A stretch of 58,119 nucleotides of DNA from an uncultured Alphaproteobacteria bacterium (GTDB lineage Bacteria > Pseudomonadota > Alphaproteobacteria > RF32 > CAG-239), in the NCBI GenBank assembly GCA_934255405.1, contig CAKQNT010000012.1, forward strand, positions 1 through 58,119, given 5' to 3'. The translations under genes and the position numbers were made by a program. The notes beneath the pieces are model-generated. The model worked only from the letters and a program-made list of their open reading frames with translations, did not search any database and was not told the DNA's origin. The first letter of the stretch is position 1; each line of letters begins with the position of its first letter. This document shows positions 51,014 through 58,119 of this stretch, one piece after another.

Positions 51014-51190
51014 ATGAAAAATTTTTTCCTTGGGGCAACATCTGTTGCTTTGTTAATTTTAACTTATAGGTATATTAAAAAGAAAAAAGAAGCTTCTTTT
51101 AGAAATGGCTGGAAACAGGTGCTTTCAGGAATTGTTATTTCTTTATGTGCAAATTTAATATGGTCTATCGGATGTAAGATTTTTTCTTGA
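51014..51190 (+). CDS. Possible small membrane protein, 58 residues
   Basis: A short frame with two hydrophobic segments (about residues 3-19 and 38-57) separated by a basic stretch (KKKKEASFRNGWK), a composition typical of small membrane proteins. The ribosome site is weak (AAGAAAG). It lies alone in a 650-base gap between the DUF5131 gene and the unknown gene pair. It may be spurious. Confidence 0.4.
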   Translation: MKNFFLGATSVALLILTYRYIKKKKEASFRNGWKQVLSGIVISLCANLIWSIGCKIFS

Positions 51191-51283
51191 TTTATTGAAA
51201 ATTTTATTTTTCTTACCTATAAATTTTGGATTTATCTTTGATTTCCTGCGTTTTGAGTGCGAAAATCGTCTATGTTGATAAAG

Positions 51284-51400
51284 CATGCGGTTTTAAGACA
51301 AATTCGTTTGTCCGTGCGGAAACACGCGGTTTTCCAAAAGTGTAAAATAGAATTTATAAAATGCTCAATTTCAGTGTTTTTGTAAAATAAAATTTATAAA
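51284..51400 (+). other. Structured, internally repeated non-coding stretch
   Basis: It contains GACAAA-TTCG-TTTGTC (51297-51312, a perfect 6-bp stem with a TTCG loop), two copies of GCGGTTTT in like context (about 51287 and 51326), and a 20-base direct repeat (51341-51360 and 51381-51400, one mismatch, 40 bp apart). It lies 95 bases before the unknown gene pair. A small RNA, an operator array or part of a dispersed repeat are all possible. Confidence 0.4.
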
Positions 51401-51494
51401 AATTAGAAACAATACAAACAAGACTTGTTTCTTATGATAGTTAGTTTACTATTGTGCAAGATTTTTTTATCTGGCAACTAAGGACAAACTGACT

Positions 51495-52400
51495 ATGAAT
51501 AGAAAAACTTTCTTATCTTCGCATTTCCCAGATGTTGTAACAAAATGGAATAAGTATTTTTATAAATTTAAGAAAGTGGATTCTTGGTATATCACAAGTG
51601 ATTATTGCCTTGATGATAGAGATAAGCCTAATGATGTTATGACATTTACTATTTTTCCGTTTGAGCATCCTTATACGATAAGAGATGGAATAAAACAATA
51701 TTTACCAAAAGATCTAAAAGATTTTAAGAACTTATCCGAAAAAGCTCTAAACTATATCAAAACATTTCCATATTTTTTCTCAATGGCTTTTATAATTGAG
51801 CATAAGAATGATATGTTCAAATTAGAGGAAAATAAATCTCTTTTAGACGATGTTATTAAGCATATGGAAAATTGGCCAAAACCTAAAAAAGAAGAATTTA
51901 TTCATAAGATGAAAAAATTTAGGGGTTATCTTGATCGAAAAGATGCAAAGCTTAAAACATTGTCAAATATAGCTATTACATCCAATATTATGTCATTTAT
52001 TATTGAATTTCTTATAATAAAAGCTAATGCAAAACACATTATTTGGATACCTGATAGAGACGGAATAAGCGATTTTCAAGATGGTATTGTAAGTAAATTT
52101 GTACGTTTGGGGTATGCAAATCTAGTTAATAATCGAGTTCCTGATAAAGAATTATACGGATTTTGGGGCGGAAAAGAGTATGATAAAAAAATATTTGATG
52201 AGTTTGTGAGAATCCCTGACTACATTTCTGGAGCTTTAGCTGCAATTGATTTTGAAGATAGTAATAATATTTCTGAAAAACACTATAAGTTGTTTGATAA
52301 AGGTATTATTGATAATGATAGAATTTGTATTATGCACATAGATCACGGTAAGGATGCCAATACTTGGAGCGAACTTAATATTGGGAGGATAGCACTTTGA
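51495..52400 (+). CDS. Unknown protein with DUF3800-like features (first gene of a coupled pair)
   Basis: Not firmly recognised. The order of SDYCLDDRD plus a following strand (MTFTIFPF), a second strand PYFFSMAFIIEHK, HIIWIPDRDG near residue 181 and RIPDYISGALAAIDFED near 243 resembles DUF3800, an RNase-H-like fold whose acidic residues sit at just these places. 301 residues, no signal or membrane segment, strongly AT-rich codons. AAGGA lies ten bases before the ATG. It overlaps the next gene by four bases. DUF3800 proteins recur in defence loci; the assignment is my inference from pattern, not from a search. Confidence 0.6.
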   Translation: MNRKTFLSSHFPDVVTKWNKYFYKFKKVDSWYITSDYCLDDRDKPNDVMTFTIFPFEHPYTIRDGIKQYLPKDLKDFKNLSEKALNYIKTFPYFFSMAFIIEHKNDMFKLEENKSLLDDVIKHMENWPKPKKEEFIHKMKKFRGYLDRKDAKLKTLSNIAITSNIMSFIIEFLIIKANAKHIIWIPDRDGISDFQDGIVSKFVRLGYANLVNNRVPDKELYGFWGGKEYDKKIFDEFVRIPDYISGALAAIDFEDSNNISEKHYKLFDKGIIDNDRICIMHIDHGKDANTWSELNIGRIAL

Positions 52401-53257
52401 ATCTTAATGAATGGACTGTACTTATCTACATTTTAAAGTATTATCATAAATTGTTATACTTATTTTTCAGTTTCTATTATAAAATTAAATATAAAATTGA
52501 AGATGACTCTATAGATAGTATAATAAACGCTTGTAATTCTTCTAATTGTGATAATCCGCAAATATATAGATTGTTGAGATTGTATTTATTAAAATGCGGT
52601 AATGATTATGGCTTTATTAAAAAATCTGAAAAATTTAATGAAATTGTGAAAGCCAAATTTTTAGGTAATATTTTAATAATTTCAACATCAGACCAGTCAA
52701 AAATGGATTCCTTTGTTTTATTCATTAATTCCAAATACAATAAAGTTATTTATAAGGAATGCAATCTTGGAGCTGGTATTATTTCTCTGCGTTTACTAAA
52801 AACACCAACAAAATTTAAGGAAAAACTTTTAGAAGTAAAATACTTAAGAGGTTATGGTACGGGATTTACAGCTCAAAACGTGAAGATCTTTTTCGTATCA
52901 GACAGTGCTGTTTTTCCAATTTTTGATAAAACTGTATTTGAAGTTGTTTCTGGGTGGAAGGCATTTAAAGGTAACGATACGGCTGAGTTTAAGATAGAAT
53001 GCAAATTATCTTGGAATAAAGGTTTATTGCATTTAATAACGGATGGTTGCGTTGGTGTTGGCAATAAAGAAAAACAGCTTCCGGAAGAAATATATGTTTA
53101 CGCCGAACAAATCAGAAGATTTAAACAATTAGAAGGAAGAGAATCCTCTAATTTGTTGTTATCAGAAATATATGGTGACTTAGCTAATCCAAATGGTAAT
53201 TGGTTTGTTAAGCCCAAAGAAGTAAAAGGAAAATATTCTTTGTATGATAAGTGGTAA
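52397..53257 (+). CDS. Unknown protein (second gene of the coupled pair)
   Basis: Not recognised. 286 residues: a hydrophobic, aromatic-rich N-terminus (about residues 7-32; ILKYYHKLLYLFFSFYY) that may contact the membrane, then a soluble part with FLGNILIISTSDQSK, GYGTGFTAQNVKIFFVS and a helical C-terminus. It begins with TTG at 52397 in a TTGA overlap with the upstream stop; GGGAGG eight bases before it supports this start. Obligate coupling suggests that the two proteins act together. Confidence 0.65.
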   Translation: MNLNEWTVLIYILKYYHKLLYLFFSFYYKIKYKIEDDSIDSIINACNSSNCDNPQIYRLLRLYLLKCGNDYGFIKKSEKFNEIVKAKFLGNILIISTSDQSKMDSFVLFINSKYNKVIYKECNLGAGIISLRLLKTPTKFKEKLLEVKYLRGYGTGFTAQNVKIFFVSDSAVFPIFDKTVFEVVSGWKAFKGNDTAEFKIECKLSWNKGLLHLITDGCVGVGNKEKQLPEEIYVYAEQIRRFKQLEGRESSNLLLSEIYGDLANPNGNWFVKPKEVKGKYSLYDKW

Positions 53258-53312
53258 TTGTATATAAGCGCTTTATCACCAATTGAGAAACTATCTGTGG
53301 TAATTTGATAAT

Positions 53313-55076
53313 TTAATTGTTTGGTATTATACATTTCACTTGCAAATCATCGTCTTTTAATCCAAATAAATGATAAAGCTCTTTTTTCATTAAATCTTTT
53401 CGTTTATCAAAGAAAACATCAAAATCTTTTAACTCTAATGATACACCTTTGGGAAAATATTTAATAGTATTACCTGCAGAGATCCAATCTTTAAGAGGTG
53501 TATTGTTTTTACTTTCGTTTTCATTGCCTTCTAAAAATTGCAAATTCGGAAGTAGATTTCTCTTTTTTTGCCATTCTCTTACTTTATCGTCTGATAATTC
53601 AAGACTTTTAATGTTTTTATTTTCAAAGCTAGCATATGGATGACAGTGATCTTGATGAAATGATACTTGGTTTAATTTAAGATTGGGGTACAGTAAAGAG
53701 AGCAAGACATAAGTATTTTGTCCTTTTTCGTAGTTATCCAACCAATGCTCAATTTCTTTTTTGGTTACGTTAAAATCCCTATCACCTGTTAAAGTTACAT
53801 TTGAAAATAGAGAAAGCGAAAATGCTGTTTTTTTGCAATCTAACGATCTTAGGGCATTCCTTGTATTATTTAGTGCACTATTACTGGCAACACCAAATAA
53901 TCTTTTTGCCGTAGAAACAGAAATAAATTTCTTAACTTCTTTTTTAGCATCTGCATCGCGAAGTTTACCTCCTTTATAGAGGTAGTAAGCTATGGGCATA
54001 GTCGCATTATAAGAAGTTAATGTTTCATCGGAAAGACCAATTTCTACTAGTGTATCAACCATATTTTCCAATGCGCTTTTAACTGTATTCCAATTTGTTC
54101 GAATATCATTTATGGTCTTTTTTGTCAGAGATTGAATTTTTAAGTTGGTATTAGCATCTACCAGAACAAGAGCTAATCGCATCAGATAATCTCTATTAAA
54201 ATGAAAACCATCTCCCTTTGAATTTATTGATTTTATTAGATTGTCAATTTCTTCTTTTCCTTCTTTCCAACCATCAATTAATGTAGAAAATAAAAGATCT
54301 GATTTAGCTAGTTTTTTACCAGTTGAATTAACACGAACAAAAATATCTAAAGCTTCATCATAGTCATTTTCTTTAATACAATAATAGTGTATTAATCCTC
54401 CCTCAGAAGAAGCATGTAATCGATTAAACAACACAGATAAGTCATGTTTTGTTTCTTTGCTGTACCCCTTTTCGATAAGATCCTCTATGTACTCTCCTAA
54501 ATCATCAAAAGCTAGAATTTCTTTGACTTTATACCAATTTCCACTTTTTAACTCATCTGCAGAGAGAAAAGAAAATCTTTTCGGAGGATTTTCATCATCT
54601 TTTTCCGAGCAATTATAGAAATCCAAATTATAATAAAGTTCTCTTTTTATCCATGAATTTGGATTCTGTTGTGCATGTCCTCTTCCACCTTTAAATGATA
54701 TGTATGTTCCTCTGAGTGCGATGTTTAATGAAGTAATACGTTGCTGACCATCAAGAACTATGTAATAGGCTTTTTCATCACTTTCTGAACTAAATAACTC
54801 AGGAGCTTTATCATTTTTTGGGGTGTTGTCTTTTTTGAACTCACGGATAAAATAATAGAGGTTAGGTTTTTCTTTATTTAAGATGGTTCGCGAAGTTTCC
54901 CACATTATGCACGAACCGATGGGATATTCATCTACAATTGATTCAAACAATTTTTCTATATCCGAATAGTCCCAAACATATTCCCTCTGAATATCAGGTA
55001 AAAGCATATGTCCACTATTCACATACTCAAGAGCTGTTAGTACACTCATATCTTCATATTTGTTCTTCGTAGCCAT
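53313..55076 (-). CDS. DUF262-HNH protein (single-chain GmrSD-like nuclease)
   Basis: Seen: DUF262 with DIQREYVWDYSDIEKL (about residues 24-39), YPIGSCIMW and the nucleotide-handling motif LDGQQRITSL (about 108-117), a long helical middle, and near the C-terminus QDHCHPYASF followed by LLPNLQFLEGNENESKN, the D-H...N..N pattern of HNH/DUF1524 nucleases. 587 residues. In GmrSD the two halves cleave modified phage DNA; here both appear in one chain. The ribosome site is weak, so it may depend on translation of the 66-residue gene upstream. Confidence 0.85.
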   Translation of the reverse strand: MATKNKYEDMSVLTALEYVNSGHMLLPDIQREYVWDYSDIEKLFESIVDEYPIGSCIMWETSRTILNKEKPNLYYFIREFKKDNTPKNDKAPELFSSESDEKAYYIVLDGQQRITSLNIALRGTYISFKGGRGHAQQNPNSWIKRELYYNLDFYNCSEKDDENPPKRFSFLSADELKSGNWYKVKEILAFDDLGEYIEDLIEKGYSKETKHDLSVLFNRLHASSEGGLIHYYCIKENDYDEALDIFVRVNSTGKKLAKSDLLFSTLIDGWKEGKEEIDNLIKSINSKGDGFHFNRDYLMRLALVLVDANTNLKIQSLTKKTINDIRTNWNTVKSALENMVDTLVEIGLSDETLTSYNATMPIAYYLYKGGKLRDADAKKEVKKFISVSTAKRLFGVASNSALNNTRNALRSLDCKKTAFSLSLFSNVTLTGDRDFNVTKKEIEHWLDNYEKGQNTYVLLSLLYPNLKLNQVSFHQDHCHPYASFENKNIKSLELSDDKVREWQKKRNLLPNLQFLEGNENESKNNTPLKDWISAGNTIKYFPKGVSLELKDFDVFFDKRKDLMKKELYHLFGLKDDDLQVKCIIPNN

Positions 55077-55164
55077 TATAAAAATCTCACTTTACTTTTC
55101 TATAAACAAGTCATTTTATGTTATCATTAAAAAAAACTAATGCAACAAAAAATCAAAACCATTA

Positions 55165-55365
55165 TCAATGACAATCTTTATAGAAAACTGATATGCTTTG
55201 TTGTAATAGCAGGTGTCTTTTACCATTGTTACATTTTAAGAATTTAATCAGCTCATCTTTGTCACCCAATTTAACTATTAAATTAAAACCACATACCATA
55301 TTATCAAAATCAGGATTTTTCATCACTCTGACATTATATTCAGAGCATTTTTCAATTGTAATCAT
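55165..55365 (-). CDS. Small hypothetical protein upstream of the DUF262 gene
   Basis: Not recognised. 66 residues, mixed charge, three cysteines, no membrane segment. A good GGAG seven bases before the ATG marks it as a real gene. It is read into the DUF262 gene after 88 bases, so it may be a regulator or an accessory subunit of that system. Confidence 0.6.
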   Translation of the reverse strand: MITIEKCSEYNVRVMKNPDFDNMVCGFNLIVKLGDKDELIKFLKCNNGKRHLLLQQSISVFYKDCH

Positions 55366-55530
55366 TTTATTACTCCATTAGTTGTTTTTAAATTACAATT
55401 AATAGAATTGAGATTTTTAACTACTCTACTAAATTTTTTTGATTGTTTTGAAAATAAAAGCATTTGTTTTAGCTTTGTTTTACCGTTTGTTTCCTATATA
55501 TACATATAATTATGTAGTAATATAAAAGTA

Positions 55531-55639
55531 AAATCATGGAATGATTTAAAAATACAGACAAATAAAGAAATAACCATAAAATGATGAAATCATTTAAAAA
55601 TAGGAATATAAAAAGAAATATAGAATTATGAAATAATTC
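55531..55639. repeat. Three tandem hairpins with compensating base changes
   Basis: Each is a perfect 7-bp stem with a GRA triloop: AAATCAT-GGA-ATGATTT (55531-55547), AAATGAT-GAA-ATCATTT (55579-55595), GAATTAT-GAA-ATAATTC (55623-55639), each followed by AAAAAT. Arms change together, so pairing is conserved while sequence is not. Periods are 48 and 44 bp. The rest of the 55366-55828 gap is AT-rich and without genes. Confidence 0.65.
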
Positions 55640-55793
55640 AAAAATTGAAATATTAAAATATTAAAAAATGAAAAGATGGAACTAAGTCTTTGTTTTTACA
55701 AAACTCAAACTTCATTCTTAAACTTTTAGATCCTTTATAAAAAATATCAGTTATAAACTTCTGGGGCACTTAATTTTTTATATTTATATCGGG

Positions 55794-55815
55794 TTAACTG
55801 ACATCAATGTCACTT
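55794..55815. repeat. 22-bp repeat flanking the AbiE operon (left copy)
   Basis: TTAACTGACAT-CAA-TGTCACTT, matching 57416-57437 at 19 of 22 positions. It contains the palindrome TGACAT-CA-ATGTCA and ends 14 bases before the AbiEii stop codon. Confidence 0.65.
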
Positions 55816-55828
55816 TATCAAAAATGGT

Positions 55829-56752
55829 TTAAGCGTTATTACATACGATTTTAGTTAATTTTTCAAAGCTATGCAAAGCTTCATCAAAGTCTATATTGTC
55901 TTGTTGTAAGTATACCATCTTCGAAACAAAGTCTTGATATTCTTTTCTATATAAAGGATCATTTTTAAGAGTGGCAACAGTTTTATTACAAAACTCTTCT
56001 AATGACAAATGTCTTTCTTTATTACCTCTGGTACAATCGGTTTTATAAATATCTTTAGTTAACTGTTTGAAATCTTCAGATTTTTCTAATATCGGATAAA
56101 GTATATTTAAATCATATAAATGACGCATCAAAGCAGGATCATTTGTTATGTGATTAAACGGCTGTGTTCTGTCTTTAATATCTATTCTCCAGAGTAAAGC
56201 ATTAAATTTATTGGCTGCAGTTTCTATACAGCTAATACAATCTATATTGGCACTAGGAGATTCTTCAACATAATTTCTGACAAATGATTTAATAATTTTC
56301 TGCTCTGTCGGCAGATATATATCTTTAAAGCTTATTTCAATTTTCAAATTATTTCTTAAAGAGCTTTCCAATTCATATATTTTAGGATATTTCACATAAA
56401 AATTACAAAATCGGCTTTCATCTCGTGATTTTATAGTATCTTCTTCAACTTCTAACCCGTCTATATCATTGATAAGATAAATCAGCACATCGCGGTAATT
56501 TGCACGGCTTTTTCTGGAGGCAGCAGACAAGCCAATAACATCAAAATCCACATCTTCTGAAAATCTTTTAGTCAAGCTGTAGGCTTTTGATAAACAAGTG
56601 CCGCCGGCAAATATAATTTTTACATCAGAAGTATTCAATTGGGTGACGCATTGTAAAATTTGCACTAAATACCAATCTTTTTCAATATAAGAAGGTGATA
56701 TTCCAGTCGCAAAAGAGACATCATTGACTAATTCTTTAGTTAATAACTTCAT
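55829..56752 (-). CDS. abiEii: AbiEii-type nucleotidyltransferase toxin
   Basis: Toxin of the AbiE abortive-infection / toxin-antitoxin system, a GTP-dependent nucleotidyltransferase that stops growth. Seen: IEKDWYLVQIL near the start, the nucleotidyltransferase core FAGGTCLSKAY followed by KRFSEDVDFDV (G-G and D-x-D), and the family helices with RHLYDL. I take ATG 56752 (CGAG upstream), giving 307 residues; ATG 56767 is possible. It overlaps the antitoxin gene, the normal AbiE arrangement. Confidence 0.88.
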   Translation of the reverse strand: MKLLTKELVNDVSFATGISPSYIEKDWYLVQILQCVTQLNTSDVKIIFAGGTCLSKAYSLTKRFSEDVDFDVIGLSAASRKSRANYRDVLIYLINDIDGLEVEEDTIKSRDESRFCNFYVKYPKIYELESSLRNNLKIEISFKDIYLPTEQKIIKSFVRNYVEESPSANIDCISCIETAANKFNALLWRIDIKDRTQPFNHITNDPALMRHLYDLNILYPILEKSEDFKQLTKDIYKTDCTRGNKERHLSLEEFCNKTVATLKNDPLYRKEYQDFVSKMVYLQQDNIDFDEALHSFEKLTKIVCNNA

Positions 56753-57149
56753 ATTGTATTCTCGCATTATTAAATGATATAGTTCTGGAAAAACGCTTGT
56801 TTACCCCAATAATATAACTATTCGGCACTTGCTCAGTTAGTCTCTTATTATATGCAACTTCTTCTTTAGTTGGAACAGTTTTAATGCCTAGTTTTCTTAA
56901 CACATAAAGGGCAATATCACGTAGATTATCAATAGGCACATATTCTTTGGTAATAGCAGATTGTCTTGCTTTGGTATAAACACCTTTACCAACCTTGATA
57001 ATCTCATTAGATTTGATTAATTCTCGCAAAGCTCGCAAAACCTGATCCATATCTGATAAATCCATAAAATCATCAGCCAAAAAAGTATTGTTTTTACTTT
57101 TACGGATGCGATATTGAATTTTATCTTTTAATGTTTTAAGTCTTTTCAT
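56736..57149 (-). CDS. abiEi: AbiEi-type antitoxin (DUF6088)
   Basis: Antitoxin and autorepressor partner of AbiEii. Seen: an N-terminal winged-helix pattern (DFMDLSDMDQVLRALREL, then IIKVGKGVYTKA, the wing) and a short C-terminal domain (RFSRTISFNN), the DUF6088 form. ATG 57149 has AAGG eight bases upstream (137 residues); ATG 57173 would add eight residues. Its 3' end overlaps the toxin start by 17 bases. Confidence 0.83.
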   Translation of the reverse strand: MKRLKTLKDKIQYRIRKSKNNTFLADDFMDLSDMDQVLRALRELIKSNEIIKVGKGVYTKARQSAITKEYVPIDNLRDIALYVLRKLGIKTVPTKEEVAYNKRLTEQVPNSYIIGVNKRFSRTISFNNARIQYEVIN

Positions 57150-57275
57150 TAAACAAACCTTATACAAAAACACGACAATTTATATTTACATATATACACT
57201 ATAAAATGGCTAAAATCAAGAATATTTTCACAAAACATTATTCAGATGTGAAATTTAATAACATTACATACTCCG

Positions 57276-57431
57276 TTACATCATAAACGACCCGAGGATA
57301 GCCGGATTCTGTAAAACTGATAAACTATAAGCCAGACCGCAATTCGCTTCAATCGGGCTAAATTTTATTGTTTTAATAATTGGTATTGTAGGAGTAAACT
57401 TCCCAAAAATTTTGATTAACTGACATTGTTG
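57276..57431 (-). pseudogene. Startless open frame, possible gene remnant
   Basis: Between an upstream stop (TGA at 57434-57432) and TAA at 57278-57276 a frame of 51 codons reads with protein-like composition (SPIEANCGLAYSL, then NPAILGSF) but has no start codon. It lies in the leader side of the AbiE operon and overlaps the right flanking repeat. It may be the broken end of a displaced gene. Confidence 0.3.
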
Positions 57432-57437
57432 TCACTT
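57416..57437. repeat. 22-bp repeat flanking the AbiE operon (right copy)
   Basis: TTAACTGACAT-TGT-TGTCACTT, the partner of 55794-55815, with palindrome TGACA-TTGT-TGTCA. Apart from this and the startless frame, I see nothing definite in 57174-57582. Confidence 0.65.
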
Positions 57438-57582
57438 AATTGAAATAGCTTAAAACTATAAATGTTTTTTCTTGTCAAAAAAATGTTGAAAAACTTGATT
57501 TTAGAAAAATCACATTATACAATACGCAGAATAAAATAATCAGAAAAAGATAAATTATAAATTTAAGGATATTGCGATAGAG

Positions 57583-58065
57583 TTGATAGAAGTTAAACAA
57601 TTTAAGGACGGACATATTATAATCAATTCGCTGAAAGATGATAGTTCACAAGTTAGCGTTAAAACTATTACAAAGAATGATAAAGTATATGAAAGTGTTG
57701 CTCGTGAAATCAAAGTATATACAGAAGATGACCATTTAAACAATGGCAATGATAAAATTAAAGAGCTATATGAGGATTTAAAATCTGCTATTCTGAATCT
57801 TGATTCAGGCATAAAAGTAGAGGCAAAAAAATTATATATTGCCTTTAAACAATCAACGAATATTTGTGATGTTGAAATACAGAGCAATAAACTAAAAATA
57901 TACCTCAATGCGAAATGGGGAGCTATTGATGACCCCAAACATTTATTTAAGGATATGCGAAATGTTGGACATTGGGGAAATGGAGAATATCGTGCTGAAA
58001 TAAGTAATGATGATAATATTGGTTACATTATTGATTTAATAAGACAGGTTATCCAAAAACAATAA
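57583..58065 (+). CDS. DUF5655 domain protein
   Basis: Seen: about 45 N-terminal residues, then a DUF5655 domain (about 50-158) with KIKELYEDLKSAIL, KKLYIAFK, LKIYLNAKWGAIDDP and RNVGHWGNGEYRAEI. The domain often forms the C-terminus of DUF262 or restriction-related proteins; here it is nearly alone, so it may be a detached module or the 3' part of a larger ancestral gene. No ATG is available; TTG 57583 is the best start, with AAGGA 13 bases upstream. 160 residues. Confidence 0.75.
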   Translation: MIEVKQFKDGHIIINSLKDDSSQVSVKTITKNDKVYESVAREIKVYTEDDHLNNGNDKIKELYEDLKSAILNLDSGIKVEAKKLYIAFKQSTNICDVEIQSNKLKIYLNAKWGAIDDPKHLFKDMRNVGHWGNGEYRAEISNDDNIGYIIDLIRQVIQKQ

Positions 58066-58119
58066 AGTAAAAATAGAATCTGAATTTTGTACTATAATTT
58101 ATGAATTAAATATATTAAC

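Noticed and set aside
51284..53257. Type III (RNA-protein) toxin-antitoxin system formed by the repeats and the following genes
   Set aside because: Only two imperfect repeats of 20 bases are present, and neither protein resembles a ToxN-type nuclease in size or sequence.
55531..55639. CRISPR-like array
   Set aside because: Units are only similar, not identical, the intervening sequence is not spacer-like, there are only three units, and no cas gene is present.

Overview
The window comes from a fairly AT-rich alphaproteobacterium. The marker genes are alphaproteobacterial: a CckA-type hybrid kinase, the division-site ATPase MipZ, the DnaA-inactivator HdaA, FtsZ with a long acidic linker, and a perfect CtrA box in front of a flagellin gene. 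It is motile (flhB, fliR, fliQ, two flagellins), Gram-negative (Mla-type lipid transport, an autotransporter, lipoproteins) and probably fermentative (full-length AdhE). An uncultured, host- or gut-associated lineage is my inference. TTG starts recur (ftsW, ftsA, 52397, 57583). There is no CRISPR array, no transposase and no prophage structural gene.

Core part, 1 to about 41 kb. Positions 202-8412 (+) hold a compact division and wall cluster, mraY-ftsW-murG-murB-ftsQ-ftsA-ftsZ, from which murD, murC and ddl are missing. Facing it, 18793-8515 (-) is one nearly gap-free block: a D-Ala-D-Ala carboxypeptidase with a SPOR domain, mipZ, pgm, a GH114-like secreted protein, fliQ, fliR, flhB, cckA and hdaA. 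Wall maturation, septum placement, sugar-phosphate supply, flagellar export and cell-cycle control are thus co-directional. Next come tRNA-His, mutT, a coiled-coil exported protein, adhE, tRNA-Gln, a small lipoprotein, a four-gene Mla-like lipid transport operon (23893-27115), two tandem flagellins, a CorC/HlyC-type membrane protein, a cysteine-rich autotransporter with an ankyrin-like N-terminus, a mutarotase-like gene, an 870-residue protein with an HNH-like C-terminus, and pepF.

Accessory part, about 41.3-58.1 kb. This stretch is visibly more AT-rich and has a patchwork layout. It holds an AAA/DUF4143 ATPase behind three 32-bp-spaced iterons, a 1668-residue protein joining an M48-like zinc protease to a UbiB/ABC1-like kinase fold, an NAD(P)-binding protein with its Rrf2-type regulator and a DUF5131 protein behind paired palindromic operators, an unrecognised translationally coupled gene pair (51495-53257; the first resembles DUF3800), a single-chain DUF262-HNH (GmrSD-like) nuclease, an AbiEi/AbiEii toxin-antitoxin operon bracketed by 22-bp repeats, and a DUF5655 protein. 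From about 51.5 kb on it reads as a defence island.

Non-coding features worth attention: a 127-bp palindromic element after adhE whose right half recurs at the window start; copies of tRNA 3' ends beside both tRNA genes, one forming a perfect 25-bp inverted repeat with the tRNA-His acceptor strand; and three tandem hairpins with compensating base changes at 55531-55639.
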